Below, piece by piece: positions 51,501 through 64,000 of a DNA stretch of 64,000 bases (position 1 is its first letter; the number at the start of each line of letters is the position of its first letter). Source of the stretch: Elysia chlorotica (taxonomy: Eukaryota > Mollusca > Gastropoda > Plakobranchidae). Location: NCBI GenBank assembly GCA_003991915.1, contig RQTK01000047.1, positions 301,471 to 365,470 on the forward strand, given 5' to 3'. The position numbers and the translations under genes were made by a program. The notes under the pieces were generated by a model. It was given only the letters and a program-made list of their open reading frames with translations. It was not told the origin of the DNA and did not search any database.

Positions 51501-54418
51501 CAGGTCCCTTACTTCATAGAGGAGCTGCAGGTCACAGACATCCATATGGGCTATGAAATGCCTGCCATACGCAATGCTGGCAAGCCGTACATTGATGAGC
51601 GTGGCTTCTGGGTGGACCTTGACTTGACTTACTCTGGTGGTTTTACCATGACCATTGAGACGAAGATGAATCTGATGAAACTCAAGAAGCCTTCACATCA
51701 ATCGCATTCATCTGGACATTCCGTTGATGGTATCAAGTAAGTTTTACGAGAACATTCCAATAATTTGAGCTTCGCAGTTCACATTGTAGGGCTCCAACTG
51801 GAGACCTTATGGAACAGTTACTTATGTGCAATTCCAAACCCTTATTTTATCTATCTAAAAGGAGAGATAGAATAAACATAAGTAAGTAAATTATCAGTAC
51901 TTAAAGCATGTCTTGTTTTCTTGTTCTTTTGTAAAACTCAGAAGAGTGAAATAGTCTTTTATTATTAATTATTTCAGATCAGCAATCACTCACTCAGATG
52001 AGGAAGACAGTGCAGAATCTTCAACTGATGAAGAGGAAGAGGTTCCCTCTGCGGCAGATGAAAAGTGAGAAAATTTTCAAGATTACAATTATTGGTGCAT
52101 TATTGTTCACTAGGGGTTGCGGTTGGCGCAAGAGTTGAGGCATTATTGGGCCACCATCGTACTCGTAAAGGTGCTGGGTTTGATTGCCTGTGTGGAGAAA
52201 ACTTTTTCTGTGCCCCCTGTGCAGCAAAGAGAGTAATGGCAATCTATCTCAAACAAACTTTACTTTTTTGTAGTTTTGACTGGGAAGGGGTCCATATTTT
52301 TTATTCTGTTTATGTTTTTTTGTTTGTGTACAAAGTTTGGCTTAAATACTAAATTTTATATACACATATAATAATTAAGTTACACCATAAGCAAAACTAA
52401 AAGAGATCAGTGCTCTAATTGAAAAAAAAAGTGTAGTTCTTTCAATATGTATGCCTCCATTCTTTATGGATAGAAAAGGAATTGAAAATGAGGCAATGAA
52501 TAATAGCACCTTTACTAATTTCGATACATTTAAACTTTGAGAGTTTTTGTGATTTATTACATTTAGAACATCTTCAAGGGTTTGATCCACAGGCATTATA
52601 GGATCAGTGATTTACATTTAAGAGTGCATATTTATAACTGAAATATACCAGTATATTCTTAAAGTTCAGGAAATTCAATAGCGTAATTTTAGCAGTATGG
52701 TTCTCTTGTGGTAAAAAAATGTGGACATTTTTTAATTTACAGATTTTGAGTCAAAATATATCATGTTTTGATGATAAATAACATAATCCTTGTAAAAGTC
52801 TTGTTTTACTAACGAAAAATTGTAAAATAATTTGATACGAATTGCACAACTTTATCTTGACTTAAAACCCATTCTGTTGGATAGTTTTCACATTGTGGTC
52901 TCATACTTGGATCACGTTCAGATATTTTAAAGAATAATTTTGTTTTATTTCTCAGTGGTGCTGGCGGAGGTGGCAGTTCGGGCAAGAAATTTTTCAGGTA
53001 CCTGAACAAGATCACCCAGTCCAAGTACTTTCAGCAGGCCACAGAGTACGGCGTCATCAAGCGAGCCATGGAGAACGTTTCCAACACGCCGCTCACCCTG
53101 ACGGTGACCGTCAACAGTTTGGTTGGGAAGCTGGCCCTGAACATCCCACCACCTCACTCGGACAGATTATGGTTAGGATTGCTAAAGGATATATTATGTC
53201 AGAGTGCATCTCTTATGTATATGGAAAACATTGGAAATGCACTGACATGCTCTTGGCATAAATAGGATAAATAGTAATAATAGAAAACTTTATATTTCTC
53301 ATTGCGCTCTACCCCAAACATACTAAGGCTCAGAGCGCTTTACAATAAAAATACATGTGCATTTTCGTAAAGATTATTAGAAAAGTGCACCATAGTTATA
53401 AATATATGGAAAATTAAAATACTGATGACACATGTACAATATAAAGATAAAGGTATATGTACCAAATCATAGGCAGGAGTTTTTTTTTTTTCTTCCTTAT
53501 TATTTCTTACATACTTTAGGCAGTGTAGCATGATCTTTTTTAATGAGTTTTATGTTTCACTTTATATGAGCATCAATTTAAACATCAAGTTGTTTCTAGT
53601 CTCTGTATGAATTTCTCTTATTTGTCTTTTGTCTTGTAAAACAGGTATGGTTTTAGAGGAAATCCATTACTTCGGCTTTCTGCAAAACCTCAGGTTGGGG
53701 AGAGAGCTGTAAAAATAACTCATGTAACAGAATGGATTGAGAAAAAATTGGCTCTTGAGTTCCAGGTAAGTTTTGTAGAAAATCCTTGTTTTTTTTTTTT
53801 TACATTAAAGCTCTTTTGGGGAGAGGCCTTGCTGTGTTTCCTGTGTTTACTAGTTTGTGAAATGGGAACCATATTGTATCCATTACACAAAATTATAGAA
53901 TTGCTTTTTTTATTTATTGTTCAGAAAACCTCAATCCATATGAGATTGCTTTAATTAAAGTGGAAACTGGTTTTGGTCCTATGTGTTAGAATTTGGCAAC
54001 ATATGTTTTGAGTTTGATTTTGACAGTTTCAAGCTTACACATAAACCAATTTCCATACTAGACAATTTAAAACTATAAAAATAGCTCTTGAATGGAAAAC
54101 TCCAATTTCTCTTCAAGTTGTCAGTTGTGGGAAGTATGCTAAGCTTTCATTTGATAAAAGATAAAAAAAAATACCCCTTCCTCCCTTTTTTAAAAATAAA
54201 AATGTTTAAAAATAACCAACGTGGCAGAATCATACTAATTTCGTTTTTTCCATCGATCATGTTATATCAGTATTACACACTGATTGACTTTCTCTCTCTC
54301 TCTCTCTCTCTGGTTCCAGCGAGTGTTTGTGATGCCAAACATGGACGACCTTGTGATTCCCATACTGGTGCCCGGAGAGGTGTCTGGTACAGGCCTCACC
54401 CACTCTGTATCGTTGTGA
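45584..54418 (+). CDS. TEX2: Testis-expressed protein 2 (TEX2) homologue, ER lipid-transfer SMP protein
   Basis: TEX2 is an ER-membrane protein with a PH-like and an SMP lipid-transfer domain, acting at ER contact sites. Exons: 45584-47068, 47611-48106, 49200-49363, 50537-50839, 51504-51736, 51978-52064, 52956-53171, 53645-53765, 54320-54418; total 3,204 bp, 1,067 residues (human about 1,130), with every phase consistent. Residues 1-410 are Ser/acidic and disordered; about 420-459 form a membrane hairpin (KLVALAVILFSYMMVPLPSY, AGFIMGVVMATAGWALYTWL); 496-661 are PH-like (GWVNELSDYNVDDYHINKTH, FARTGREKEEWFRRLA); the SMP domain starts near 768 (CESQLFWVNALIGRCFFDFL, VPYFIEELQVTDIHMGYEMP, GFWVDLDLTYSGGFTM) and continues to VFVMPNMDDLVIPIL. 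An acidic loop (SDEEDSAESSTDEEEE) interrupts the SMP domain. An acceptor (ATTTCAG) seven bases before the ATG shows the 5' UTR is spliced. Confidence 0.96.
48480..48578. repeat. Two-unit tandem repeat, about 52 bp, in TEX2 intron 2
   Basis: Two units share AACACTCAT.TTGA.ACAAAG, CCT.TCTT.GAGAAATAACT and CGTTT. No other content is seen in this intron. Confidence 0.75.
51155..51450 (+). repeat. Dispersed repeat family D, copy 1 (TEX2 intron)
   Basis: Starts GTGAGGCAGCCAGGTTGAAT, contains CAAGTTGCTAATATAGGTTT and GAGCTAGAG, and ends near TTCCTGATTCACCCTGGTTG and AACATTTGATG. The same blocks in the same order recur at 61830-62250. It includes a short TA-rich palindromic stretch at about 51246-51270. 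Confidence 0.75.
52105..52235 (+). repeat. tRNA-derived SINE-like sequence in TEX2 intron 6
   Basis: GGTTGGCGCAAGAGTTGAGG resembles an A box and GCTGGGTTTGATTGCC a B box at normal spacing, followed by CTGTGTGGAGAAAACTTTTT and a pyrimidine-rich tail. It is not a functional tRNA gene. Confidence 0.45.
54287..54312 (+). repeat. (TC)n polypyrimidine run before the last TEX2 exon
   Basis: A run of about 13 TC units sits directly before the acceptor TGGTTCCAG at 54319. It doubles as the polypyrimidine tract; length variation could affect splicing. Confidence 0.85.
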
Positions 54419-57400
54419 TATGTCTGACTCAAATCATCCCAACAAGCTTCATGCTGAGAGGATGGATGACCAATCGACTTCGAACGGAATGAGGGGAGAG
54501 GAAAATATTTGTGCAAATCTCTTTTCATTCAACATACATGGAAAGAAATGATTTAAAAACTATTCTTTCCAAGTGTTATGTTTTGTGTGATAGGTTTTAG
54601 ATTTATCTTGAAGATGCATGTCTCTTTTTTTTCTATTCTCTGATCAAAATGACAACAAAGTCTTTATGTTTACATATACCCTAGTCTTAGTATATAGAAT
54701 ATACAAGTCACACACATGGGGTAAGCAAATTTTGTATATCAGCTTGCGCCAGGTCAAATTTTTATTTTCAGTTGCAGATTAAAATTAGTTTACTGTTTAA
54801 GTTATTTTTTGTTCTTTCATTCGAAATATAAGATAGAAACAGTTTTCAACCTGAAATGGGTTAACAGCTTTCACCTACCAATAATATAATTAATTAGCAG
54901 CATAGACAGAGATACATAAATAACTATATAACTTAAAAAATGCAAAAGTTCACCACTCTAATTTGCATACAAAAGCTTGTATGATTGAATAACATTTCTT
55001 GTGTACTAAAGCATGCAAAATTTACATGGACCAACAGATGCCTAAATGTCTATTGATAGACTGTTTTGTTAAAACCTTCACAAAAATGATAGGATATGAA
55101 TAATAACAAAAAAGCGACTTATTTGCATTAATGTCGGACAGTGTTGTGATTGAACCTGCAGCTCAAATGCCATATCAATGATGTTTATCCATAGGGTGCC
55201 TAACTGTTGGTCTAGTAGACTGAAATAAATGTTCTGTAAGGTGTAGGTATTGCATACAGAAGCTAGTACTGCTCATGTAGTAAAGTGTGATAAAGCTATT
55301 TTATTTTGTGAATGCTTCTATCTGCCTGATACATATTTAATAGAGAGCTTTAGCATCACAACCTGGTGGTGATAGATTAGGAATAACAGCACCAAACTTG
55401 ACAGAAGCCAATTTAGGATAATTGTATTTTTAAGTCTTAGATAAATTCCTTCTTTGGTTTTTATTTTCTGTTCTAGTCTTTTAAACAAAATTCTTTTCAT
55501 TTCTTGCCTTTGCTTTTATTTATGACTATTGCAGTGATTGGCCTGAATATGGCCGTCAATTATGTGATGGGTGTACCATAAATAAACATGTTCTCCAAGA
55601 CACTCACTATGAAACATTAATTAGAGAGACCAATACTCTGAAAACGCCAAGAACCCTAATGATATAAATGTATTGCCTCGAGCTTTCATCATTCCTTGCA
55701 AGATGGAAATATTGCTCTTGCTCTCTTCAACTGAATGAATGATCAACTTGTGATCAGAGCAAAGTCATGGTACACACTCTATTGGATTCATATAGTTTGG
55801 GTCCATGCCTTACGTGACATAATACATAATTATTTATTACCAAGTCAAGGCGGTTCTATTCCATAAAATGATGTAATATGTGAATTCGCATAAAACATGT
55901 AATTTATCTTTATCCAATGAGGATGAGATTCTGCAGAAAAAAATAAAAACATAGACATATAAACTAATGTCCAATGCCATATAAATTATATGTGTGCCAA
56001 TAGCAGACATAGTTTTCCTCTTTTCTACCTTTTTGTATTGTGGCTTTCAAATATGTGCAAAGTATGAAAGCTCTTATACATATTCTACCCAGCTCAAATG
56101 CATCTTGTATTACGAAATATACTGCTGTTATATCTGTAGACACAGCATGTGTAGGTGTGTGTGTGTGTGTGTTTGAAAGAGAGAGATGCACACAGACTGA
56201 CAGAATGATGTACAACAAATAATTTCTATAAAGTAATGGATGTGCCTGCATATTTCTCTAATTCTCTACAGCAAAATCTGGTGCCTGGGTCTATGTTGCT
56301 AAGTCGTCATAAGCCTTCTCTAAAGCCTGTTTCTTTCCATAGAAATGAAGGTTTTGCACTGCTAGATTTCTTATTCACATAACTTATGATATCCTAAAGA
56401 CAAAGTTAATTATAGAAATAAAACATTGTTATTATTAACATTAGTATAAACATTTATTAACATTAGCATAAACATTGAACATTTGTTGTTGTTTTGTTGT
56501 TGTGACAATCCATAAGGGTGTTGGGCGGATCTCCAAAGGGAAATTGGATCCTTTTTCTAGATGTATGAAGATTTTTAAAAAAGTAATTGAGTTTGATTCA
56601 TGGAACCTATTTCAAATAGCCTACACAACTGTAAAGGTTATTTATATGCGTTTAAAATACATGGTTATGTACATAATTATTATGTGTCTGGGAAAATCTT
56701 TGTGTAACATAAGTTGTCATTCATAACTCTGAGAAAGATTTGTGTAAAGTTATACATGTATTTATATATGCAAGTGTGCATCTAGTAAATTTATTTAACC
56801 TTATTTTGGCTTGTAATAATAATTATTTAAATCATGATTATTTCTCTTTCTGAAACATGCCATTGGCTAGATTGGATATTTTACAATCTCTCATTTGTGG
56901 CCAATTTAGGGAGGGGCTGCGTGTATGTCAGAAAGACTACAAAAAATTAAAAGGGAAATATCTCCAAATCGTTGTCAAACATCATAAATCTTTTTCTTTT
57001 TCCCTCAATTATTGATATCTGTCTAGGTAAATGAGTGCAGAGAAGCTATAGATTCAATCCCTTCAAAGGCATCTTTTTATTTTTCTTGTCTGTTGGTCAT
57101 GAGCTAGATCTTCTTCTCTAATCTATTTTTTTCTTCTTCTTCTCTTTACCAATCCATAATTTTTATACCTAGGTCTAACTTCAGTTGTCCGAACCTTTGT
57201 GATGGTGAGGCTTATTGTATTTTAACAAGCTAATAATGGAAATGATACAATACGTGGAGTATGCGTGTGTGATCATACAGTTTAGAAAAATGATATTTTT
57301 CTTACCTTTGAAAAGTGCACAATTCATAATATTTTATTGGAATAATTGATTGAACAAACATCCTGCACCATGATTGAGAGTTGTTTTTTGAAAGGAGAAG

Positions 57401-60400
57401 CATTTCAAAATTTCATTAACTTGCTTTCTATTTTAAAGTTTATTTAAGCATTTATTTCGGCCATGTTTAGAAACTTTGACTAGATCTAGCAGTCTTTTTA
57501 AAAAACAATAGCATTGTGTCTCTTATTTTTCTGCCTCTACCATATTATGTAGCTGTAGCCCCCTGATTATAGAAAGTTTTATTTTATTATCTTTGATTTT
57601 AAATTATAGCTTTATAAAATTTTAGAAGTCTTTCATGAGCTTGACTTCTTAGAACTCATATCACCTTACGAGCGTATTTTAAATCGGGTAAATGCAAAGT
57701 CTCTTACATTTCCTAAAGAGCTATTCTACAAAAAATGCAACATGAATTAGACATTGCATTATAAGAACTATTTACCATTATGATGGCTAGTCATCAGGGT
57801 GAAAATGGAACATGTAGGAATTTTTGTAGGTTTGATAATTTATAATGTAATGGAAAAGTTGAAAAAATTATAACTCCATCATTTCTAGAAGCAGAGACAA
57901 ACATTTGCGTTTTATTATAAAAAAAAAGTCAATAAAAAGCAGTTTGAATATACATAGAGGGCTCTAACTCAAAACTTATATTTATAAGGGACTTGTGTCT
58001 GGACGGCCCAAAACACGTCATACAATAAAATGTGAGAATTATTTCATACAAAAAGAGCAAACTCTATGTTTAAAGCTCAATATACACATGCATTCTTGTA
58101 TTGGACAGGACTTGATGCCTCCTGTGGTGGGGTTACTAATGTGGTTTTCAAACCTTGAGCATTTAACTTTTTACATTTCAAAAGTTCTCAGTATTCAATT
58201 TAATTCACTTCCCCTTCAGTATTAAGTTTCCTGCTTGTTATTTGGGGATATTATCTATAAATGTAAAAAATATATATTTAAGAAGAGAAATACATGTCTG
58301 AACACAAATCAAATCATTACCATTTTAAATGTACATACTATTTAAAAATTATTTTTTTTTATAGTCAGTACATCAACTATCTTTGCAAAATGTGATTCCT
58401 TTTCTGAAGCATTTGCAGTGGTTTTCTCAGGGTTGAATTTGCTTTTGTTCAATTTTTAATTCTTATTTATTCTTTAATATAATTCTTCTACCATGCATTA
58501 GAAAATAAAACATGAGCATAAGTGGAGTAAAGATAGTTGATGTCTTTATTCAAAAGGCAACCTTAATCAACTAGGAGAAGTTTAAGAATCAATATATAAT
58601 GAAGGTTTATTGGCTTGAGAGTGTGCTTTGGAACAGGTTGTGCAGATGAAATTGTTTGTATAATGCTACACATTTCATTATTTCCTAACAATATTGTTAG
58701 TATCCTACTAAATTTACTATTTTATGGAGGCAAGTATGCAGAGAGGCTGCATGTCAAATCTGGTTTACTTATGAGTACACAAATGCTGCAAGATCATACC
58801 CACAGACTGGCAGAGTTATGACAGATTTAGCTATCTAGTTTATTGATTTTTTAGCATGGGCTATGGCTTTCTTTTTTGTTATTCCTGATAGCTAAGTTGT
58901 GCCTTCTCAACTGTAGTTCTCAGTGGCTAAATTTCTGCTTTTTATGATTTATTTTGTGTATCATAGATCTTTAAAATACATTTGTTGTATGATAATAAAA
59001 TGTGCGTAGTCTTTTTCAAACCTTGCAAGATATTTAGTAATGAGAACCTTTTGATACACAGAGACTTTCTTATGATGTTTTGGATAGTTTCCACATATCT
59101 TCATAATATTGTGATCCTTAGTTTTATGGTTATTGATTGTGATTTAGGAAATTATTTTTCTCTTATGAATAGACTACTTTGACTATCTTTTTAATTTGAT
59201 TTTTGCCAAGTTTTTAAATTTTGTGTAAGGCAACCGCAAGTCATGGAACTAGGAAAAACGGAATGTTTATCCAGTTCAGACATTTCTTACACTTTAAAGC
59301 TACAACACTTTGTGAATTATATTTAAATGTACTGCCATGATTTTTTGAAATTCTGTCTTGCCACTAAGACTCCTTTCTTTTTGTTATTTCTCAACACTGC
59401 CTTTATATCATTTCATTATTTTTTTGTTATTTAAGATTATTCCTCTATCTTTTTATTTCATCATATCACTCTCCTGTTTGAAAGTTTCAAAATGTGCAAT
59501 ATTATAAATATATATGAAAGTCATAACATTGAATGATATGAAAGCTTCAATTAAAGGCAATCTTTGGCAATATTAATGTTTAACCTTTTCACATGATTCT
59601 AGGACTATTCCTTGTGTGTATACTTTTTTGGGAAATTTTCAAATATTTCTAAAGGGAAGAGCTTTGATATATATATTTTTTCTAAATGGAAGATGTGCAG
59701 ATCAATGCGAAATGGTGCTAGCACAAGAGCTATCAACATGCACAACATGTGTGCAGGATGATGGGAAAAGATTAAGAGTTCCACAGAGACAATGCATAGC
59801 TCCTCACACTTCTTTAGAACTTTATAAAACTTAATGTATAGAGATTTTACTATTCTTCCTCTACAAATGTCTATGAAACTACTCAGTCTCTTTTTCGAGC
59901 TCCATAGAAGTATGTAAAGATGTATTTTTTCCTGCTCAATTGTTATGTGAGAGAATCATGTGTAGACTATTAGGACACCTTTAAGCTCAAAGATTTGTCA
60001 TTATCAATAAAAAAAAACACCCAACAAAACAAAAAACTAAAACAATCTGGATTTTAGCAAAATATCTCTTGCTATCTTTAAAAATGAGTTGCATTGTGAT
60101 CACAAACATATTCAAGAAACAGGAAGGGATTGAGAGCTATGATAAAGACTAAGACTATAAAAGTATTTTTTAATGAAAGACTCAATCTACACGCAATATT
60201 ACCCTCCCACTATCAGTGGGGCATTTTGTGAAATATGTTCTAAGGATATATTTTGTCAAAATATTTATCTGGGTTTCTGTGGGCAGCAACTGCACTCATC
60301 CCTTAATTCATGTACATTGTTCTGTTGTTGCATGTTGATATTGTTGGGGACCATCATGACTAGATCTATGAGCATCTGGTCACAGTGTCTGAAATTGTTT

Positions 60401-61829
60401 GAAACTTGCAATAAAGTTATGTGACACAAATTAAGTTGCTCCATTAATGATATTTCTTTATGCTCCAATGGTTTGGGTAGTTGCTGGTACATCTTGAGTT
60501 TCTTTTCTTAGGAAACAGGACTGCAAAGGCATTTGAGCATCTCTTTTAATATACGCAGACAACTTAAAACATTTTTTTTCGCTGTTTTGCTCTGTGCAAC
60601 AAGGGTCTATGGTTGATATGCAAAAAGGCCTAAGATCCTCGCAATATGTTTTTTTTTATAATGCATTCGGCTGTGGGTTCATAACTGCCTGTTAGTATTT
60701 CACATACCATCTCAGTCGAGGCACAATTATTTTCATGTTATTGTGATAACTGTTAAATTTTTCTCTGCTATTATGGTAAATGTATTTGACTACTCTTTCT
60801 GTTCTATTGTTATATGTATACTGCTTCTGTAGTTCATAATACTATATATTTATGTTTACTGTCTTTAAAATGATCTTTTTGTATGTATTTATGTGCATTT
60901 GAATAATATACCTGGCTATCCCGTAATTTCATAGATGTCAAATGTATGCCTTCTTGTTAGTTATTATATCTGGTTCTTGCTTTAAAAAAAAATCCAGCTA
61001 TCCTGTCTCATTCATTTTGCTTTTGATTCTCCAAGTCCAAAGTTTCACTGCTGGTTTGAAAAAAAAAAAGAAAAGAAAAAGCCTGCAGTAGAAGTCCAGT
61101 ATAAGAAATCTAACAAATCAACTCGTGACATTTGACAAATCAATGGAAACACTTAAAAAAAATTACATGTATAAGCTCTGTTATTCTATCCTCTTTATAA
61201 TTCTACCAGAAGTAAGTAAGTGGAGTGTGAAGGGCATTGATTGTTACTGCTTAGTCAAGGGATACTAAAGTCCACCTTGATACCTAACTGCAAAGGTGAA
61301 GCAATTAGAACAAAAAAAGTAAACCTAGCAATATATACATTGGGAGTTATTACAGGTATTATCATATTCTTAAGTAATTTTAATCAAACCAGCCTTACAT
61401 ATTGTGACTTGCACTGGTCAGTGGATTTTTTTTTAATCATATGTATATTACAATTTACATTCTCTTTAGTTAAATAGTTTCTTAAGCACTGGCAGCCTTT
61501 GGTGTTTTTATGATTGGTTGATTTGGCTTCTGTCTATCATTTTGTTTATTTCTATTGAGGCTTTCTTATTTCAATGGAAAACTTCCTTGTGTGTATAAGA
61601 ATACCAATGAGGTGATTGTTTTGGTCTTCTATCACTGGAAATCAAATGATGTTGAAGCTCTTTTGTACAATAAAAAGCCAGCCTTATTGTACTTTACACA
61701 AAAACTTGTTTTGGTTTTAAATTAAACCCAGTGCAGCACTGGTCTATGTCTTTATGTATGCCACTGTGGTATTGTGGTAATGAATGAAGTTGTACAGTCA
61801 AATACGTGTATCATTGTAATTTGTAATTT
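54419..61829. other. TEX2 3' flank: probable long 3' UTR and intergenic DNA
   Basis: No coding exon is supported. AATAAA signals on the + strand include 55224-55229 and 61669-61674; the latter (TTTGTACAATAAAAAGCC) has a good local setting, so the 3' UTR could be anywhere from about 0.8 to 7 kb long. A short (GT)n run is at about 56155-56171. The rest is AT-rich unique sequence. Confidence 0.45.
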
Positions 61830-62250
61830 GTGAGGCAACGAGGATGAATCAGGCCCAAGTTGCTGACATACGTTTTGAGCTAGAGCCCTCTAAACATAGA
61901 AAAACTACTCCACTAAATATACAGGGATCTCAGTTTTCTGTAAATTTACCGATTTTCAGTCATAAAAAAGTTGGCAAATCAGAGTTCAGTAAGGGTTTGT
62001 CAAAGTTATGTTTATTATTCAACATGTTACACCGCTTTATATGAAAATGTTCAGTTAAAAAAAACAATCCAGTTGGCATCACTGCATATAAACCTTTTTC
62101 ATTTCCAGATAAAAGAATTATTATAGAGTTATACTATTTTTCAACCTCTTAAAGTGCACCTACTGCTTCTTCGCAAACTGAAAAAAAACAACAAACATAT
62201 TTCAATTTCTGACTTGTGCCTGATTCACCGTGGCTGCTTAACATTTGATT
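61830..62250 (+). repeat. Dispersed repeat family D, copy 2
   Basis: GTGAGGCAACGAGGATGAAT, CCAAGTTGCTGACATACGTT and TTTTGAGCTAGAGCC match copy 1 at 51155, and the tail TTGTGCCTGATTCACCGTGG and TTAACATTTGATTG also matches. It carries extra sequence in the middle. It ends directly at the AGT microsatellite. Confidence 0.75.
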
Positions 62251-62251
62251 G

Positions 62252-62482
<231 letters not shown>

Positions 62483-63263
62483 TATCGTATTCTTAGTGGC
62501 TACACCACATTTAGCCATTCAATCCAAGATGTAAGTCTGTCATCGGCAGCCTGAACTGTACCATATCCTGCACCAAGTGAAGGACTACATGGTCAGTTGT
62601 CTCAGGTATACATTAACTGAAGCTATAGAAAGAAGCACACTACTATCATAAGAGGAAAAATTGGAAAAGATAAAAGAAATCGAACATTTATATATCAGAA
62701 TAATAGAAAATGACACTTGACAAATAAAATAAACAGACAACAAGGGTATAGAGTCAACAAAAAACCTCAAATCTCATATTTAAAATAACGAGTTCATCGT
62801 CTAATTAAGCAAAAAGTGAAATGCTTTGTTAAAAAAAAGATATGAACACATATGAAGGTATTACTGTAGGATGAAAGATGTAGAGAAGAGGACCACTACT
62901 CGGGTCAGTGGTAGAGGTGAGAGGAAAGCACACCGGGATGGCTTTTGCCAATGATACTGAGATAAAATACTAGAGTAAAGAGAGAAAGCTTCAATGCAGC
63001 ATTAAAGGGAAGAAAAAGAAAACAAATCCTGCAACCGTTCGGAATAAGTAGGTTGAAACAGAACCCTCTGAAAATTCGGTAACCACCCATACCACTACAC
63101 AGTCCATTAAAAAAAACAACCCAGTCACAAACAAGCAACAGCAAAAAATTAACATCAGCAACCCTTTCTAAATCAAGATCTATTAAGAGATCTCTGATCG
63201 AAGAAAGTAAGGCTCTCCTGTAGTTCTACGTTTACCAGTTTCTGAGGGAGGATCCTATTCGGC

Positions 63264-63537
63264 GACAGGATCACAGAACTTGGTCGGGTCACATAATACT
63301 TGTACTGTATTGACACCGCCTAAACCAGCAGGGAAAATTGCTCCCCGTGGGGGAGTCGAACCAGGTACCGTTGGAAAGAAGCCGCTTCGCTCTACCAACG
63401 ACAGGACCACAGAGCTTGGTCAGGTCACATGATACTTGTACTGTATTAACACCGCCCAAACCCGCAGGGAAAATTGTACCCGGTGGGGGAGTCAAATCAG
63501 GTACCGTTGGAAAGAGGCCGCTTCGCTCTACCATCTG
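63264..63537 (-). repeat. Tandem dimer of a tRNA-derived SINE
   Basis: Two units of about 136 bp (63264-63399 and 63400-63537) share ACTTGTACTGTATT.ACACC, GCAGGGAAAATTG and AGGTACCGTTGGAAAGA. On the minus strand each has GTAGAGCGAAGCGGC (A-box side) and a B box (GGTTCGACTCC; weaker GATTTGACTCC). A poly-C run of about 30 follows at 63619-63648. Confidence 0.75.
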
Positions 63538-63937
63538 AATAGTCTCACAAATCGCACGCAACCCCACCCCCTTCCCCCGCCCCTATGAGTAGTACTGTAG
63601 CATAGAAGTCCGCCACAGCCCCCCCCCCCCCCCCCCCCCCCCCCCCCCATGTGTAGTACTGTAGGCACATATATAGTGGCATCTAGTTCAATCTTATTCT
63701 GACCCACCTTGGGAAGGAGATAGTGAGAGGGCCTAACATAACACTCGTACCCCCATTCCTCACTCGGTTGATAAAAAAAAAAAGCCAAGGGTTCGTGGTT
63801 CTAGATACGACATTCCTACTTATTGAAACTAAAACAAGATCTAAGGTCTGAAGAGCCTGGACCTTGGCAGTGAGAGGACACGCTGCTCCACTGACAGTTC
63901 TAACTTCGAAGACTTGGTAAGTTTAAGCGTGTGCATG

Positions 63938-63938
<1 letters not shown>

Positions 63939-64000
<62 letters not shown>
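63939..64000. repeat. Microsatellite (ATT)n running off the right edge
   Basis: Pure ATT units from about 63939 to the window end. Confidence 0.97.

Overview
This is an AT-rich animal nuclear DNA window. Genes are split into many small exons with GT-AG introns, and the rest holds microsatellites, tRNA-derived SINEs, non-LTR and DNA transposon remnants and one assembly gap (N's at 34257-34430). Gene content and repeat style fit a lophotrochozoan invertebrate, most likely a gastropod mollusc; that assignment is inference. I see no prokaryotic features, no CRISPR array and no intact functional tRNA or rRNA gene.

Three protein genes are recognised. (1) CCZ1, + strand, positions 291-5887: only the C-terminal five coding exons are in the window; the start lies off the left edge. 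Its last coding exon is present twice (3712-3767 and 5832-5887) inside a local duplication, and one exon carries an apparent one-base insertion. (2) IRE1/ERN1, - strand, 42255 down to 14041: the ER-stress sensor kinase/RNase. Twenty coding exons are located, from signal peptide to RNase domain; a short luminal part between 28741 and 40410 was not found. The protein has a tail of about 200 residues after the RNase domain. (3) TEX2, + strand, 45584-54418: a complete nine-exon coding gene for an ER-membrane lipid-transfer (SMP) protein.

Layout: 1-7317 CCZ1 end, its duplication, an RTE-like insertion and a Tigger-like element; 7317-14040 mostly non-coding with one orphan exon candidate; 14041-42255 IRE1, with an intron region of nearly 12 kb full of SINEs, tandem repeats and a hairpin; 42256-45583 the head-to-head interval between IRE1 and TEX2, with a cluster of TAGATC-type palindromes and a decayed retroelement; 45584-54418 TEX2; 54419-64000 TEX2 3' flank, repeats and microsatellites.

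Functional links: CCZ1 (with MON1) activates Rab7 on late endosomes, IRE1 senses unfolded proteins in the ER, and TEX2 acts at ER contact sites. IRE1 and TEX2 are also neighbours in the human genome (from memory), so their linkage here looks like ancient microsynteny. No wholly new biological system was found; the most interesting signals are the duplicated CCZ1 terminal exon, the IRE1 C-terminal extension, the IRE1-TEX2 linkage and several undescribed repeat families.
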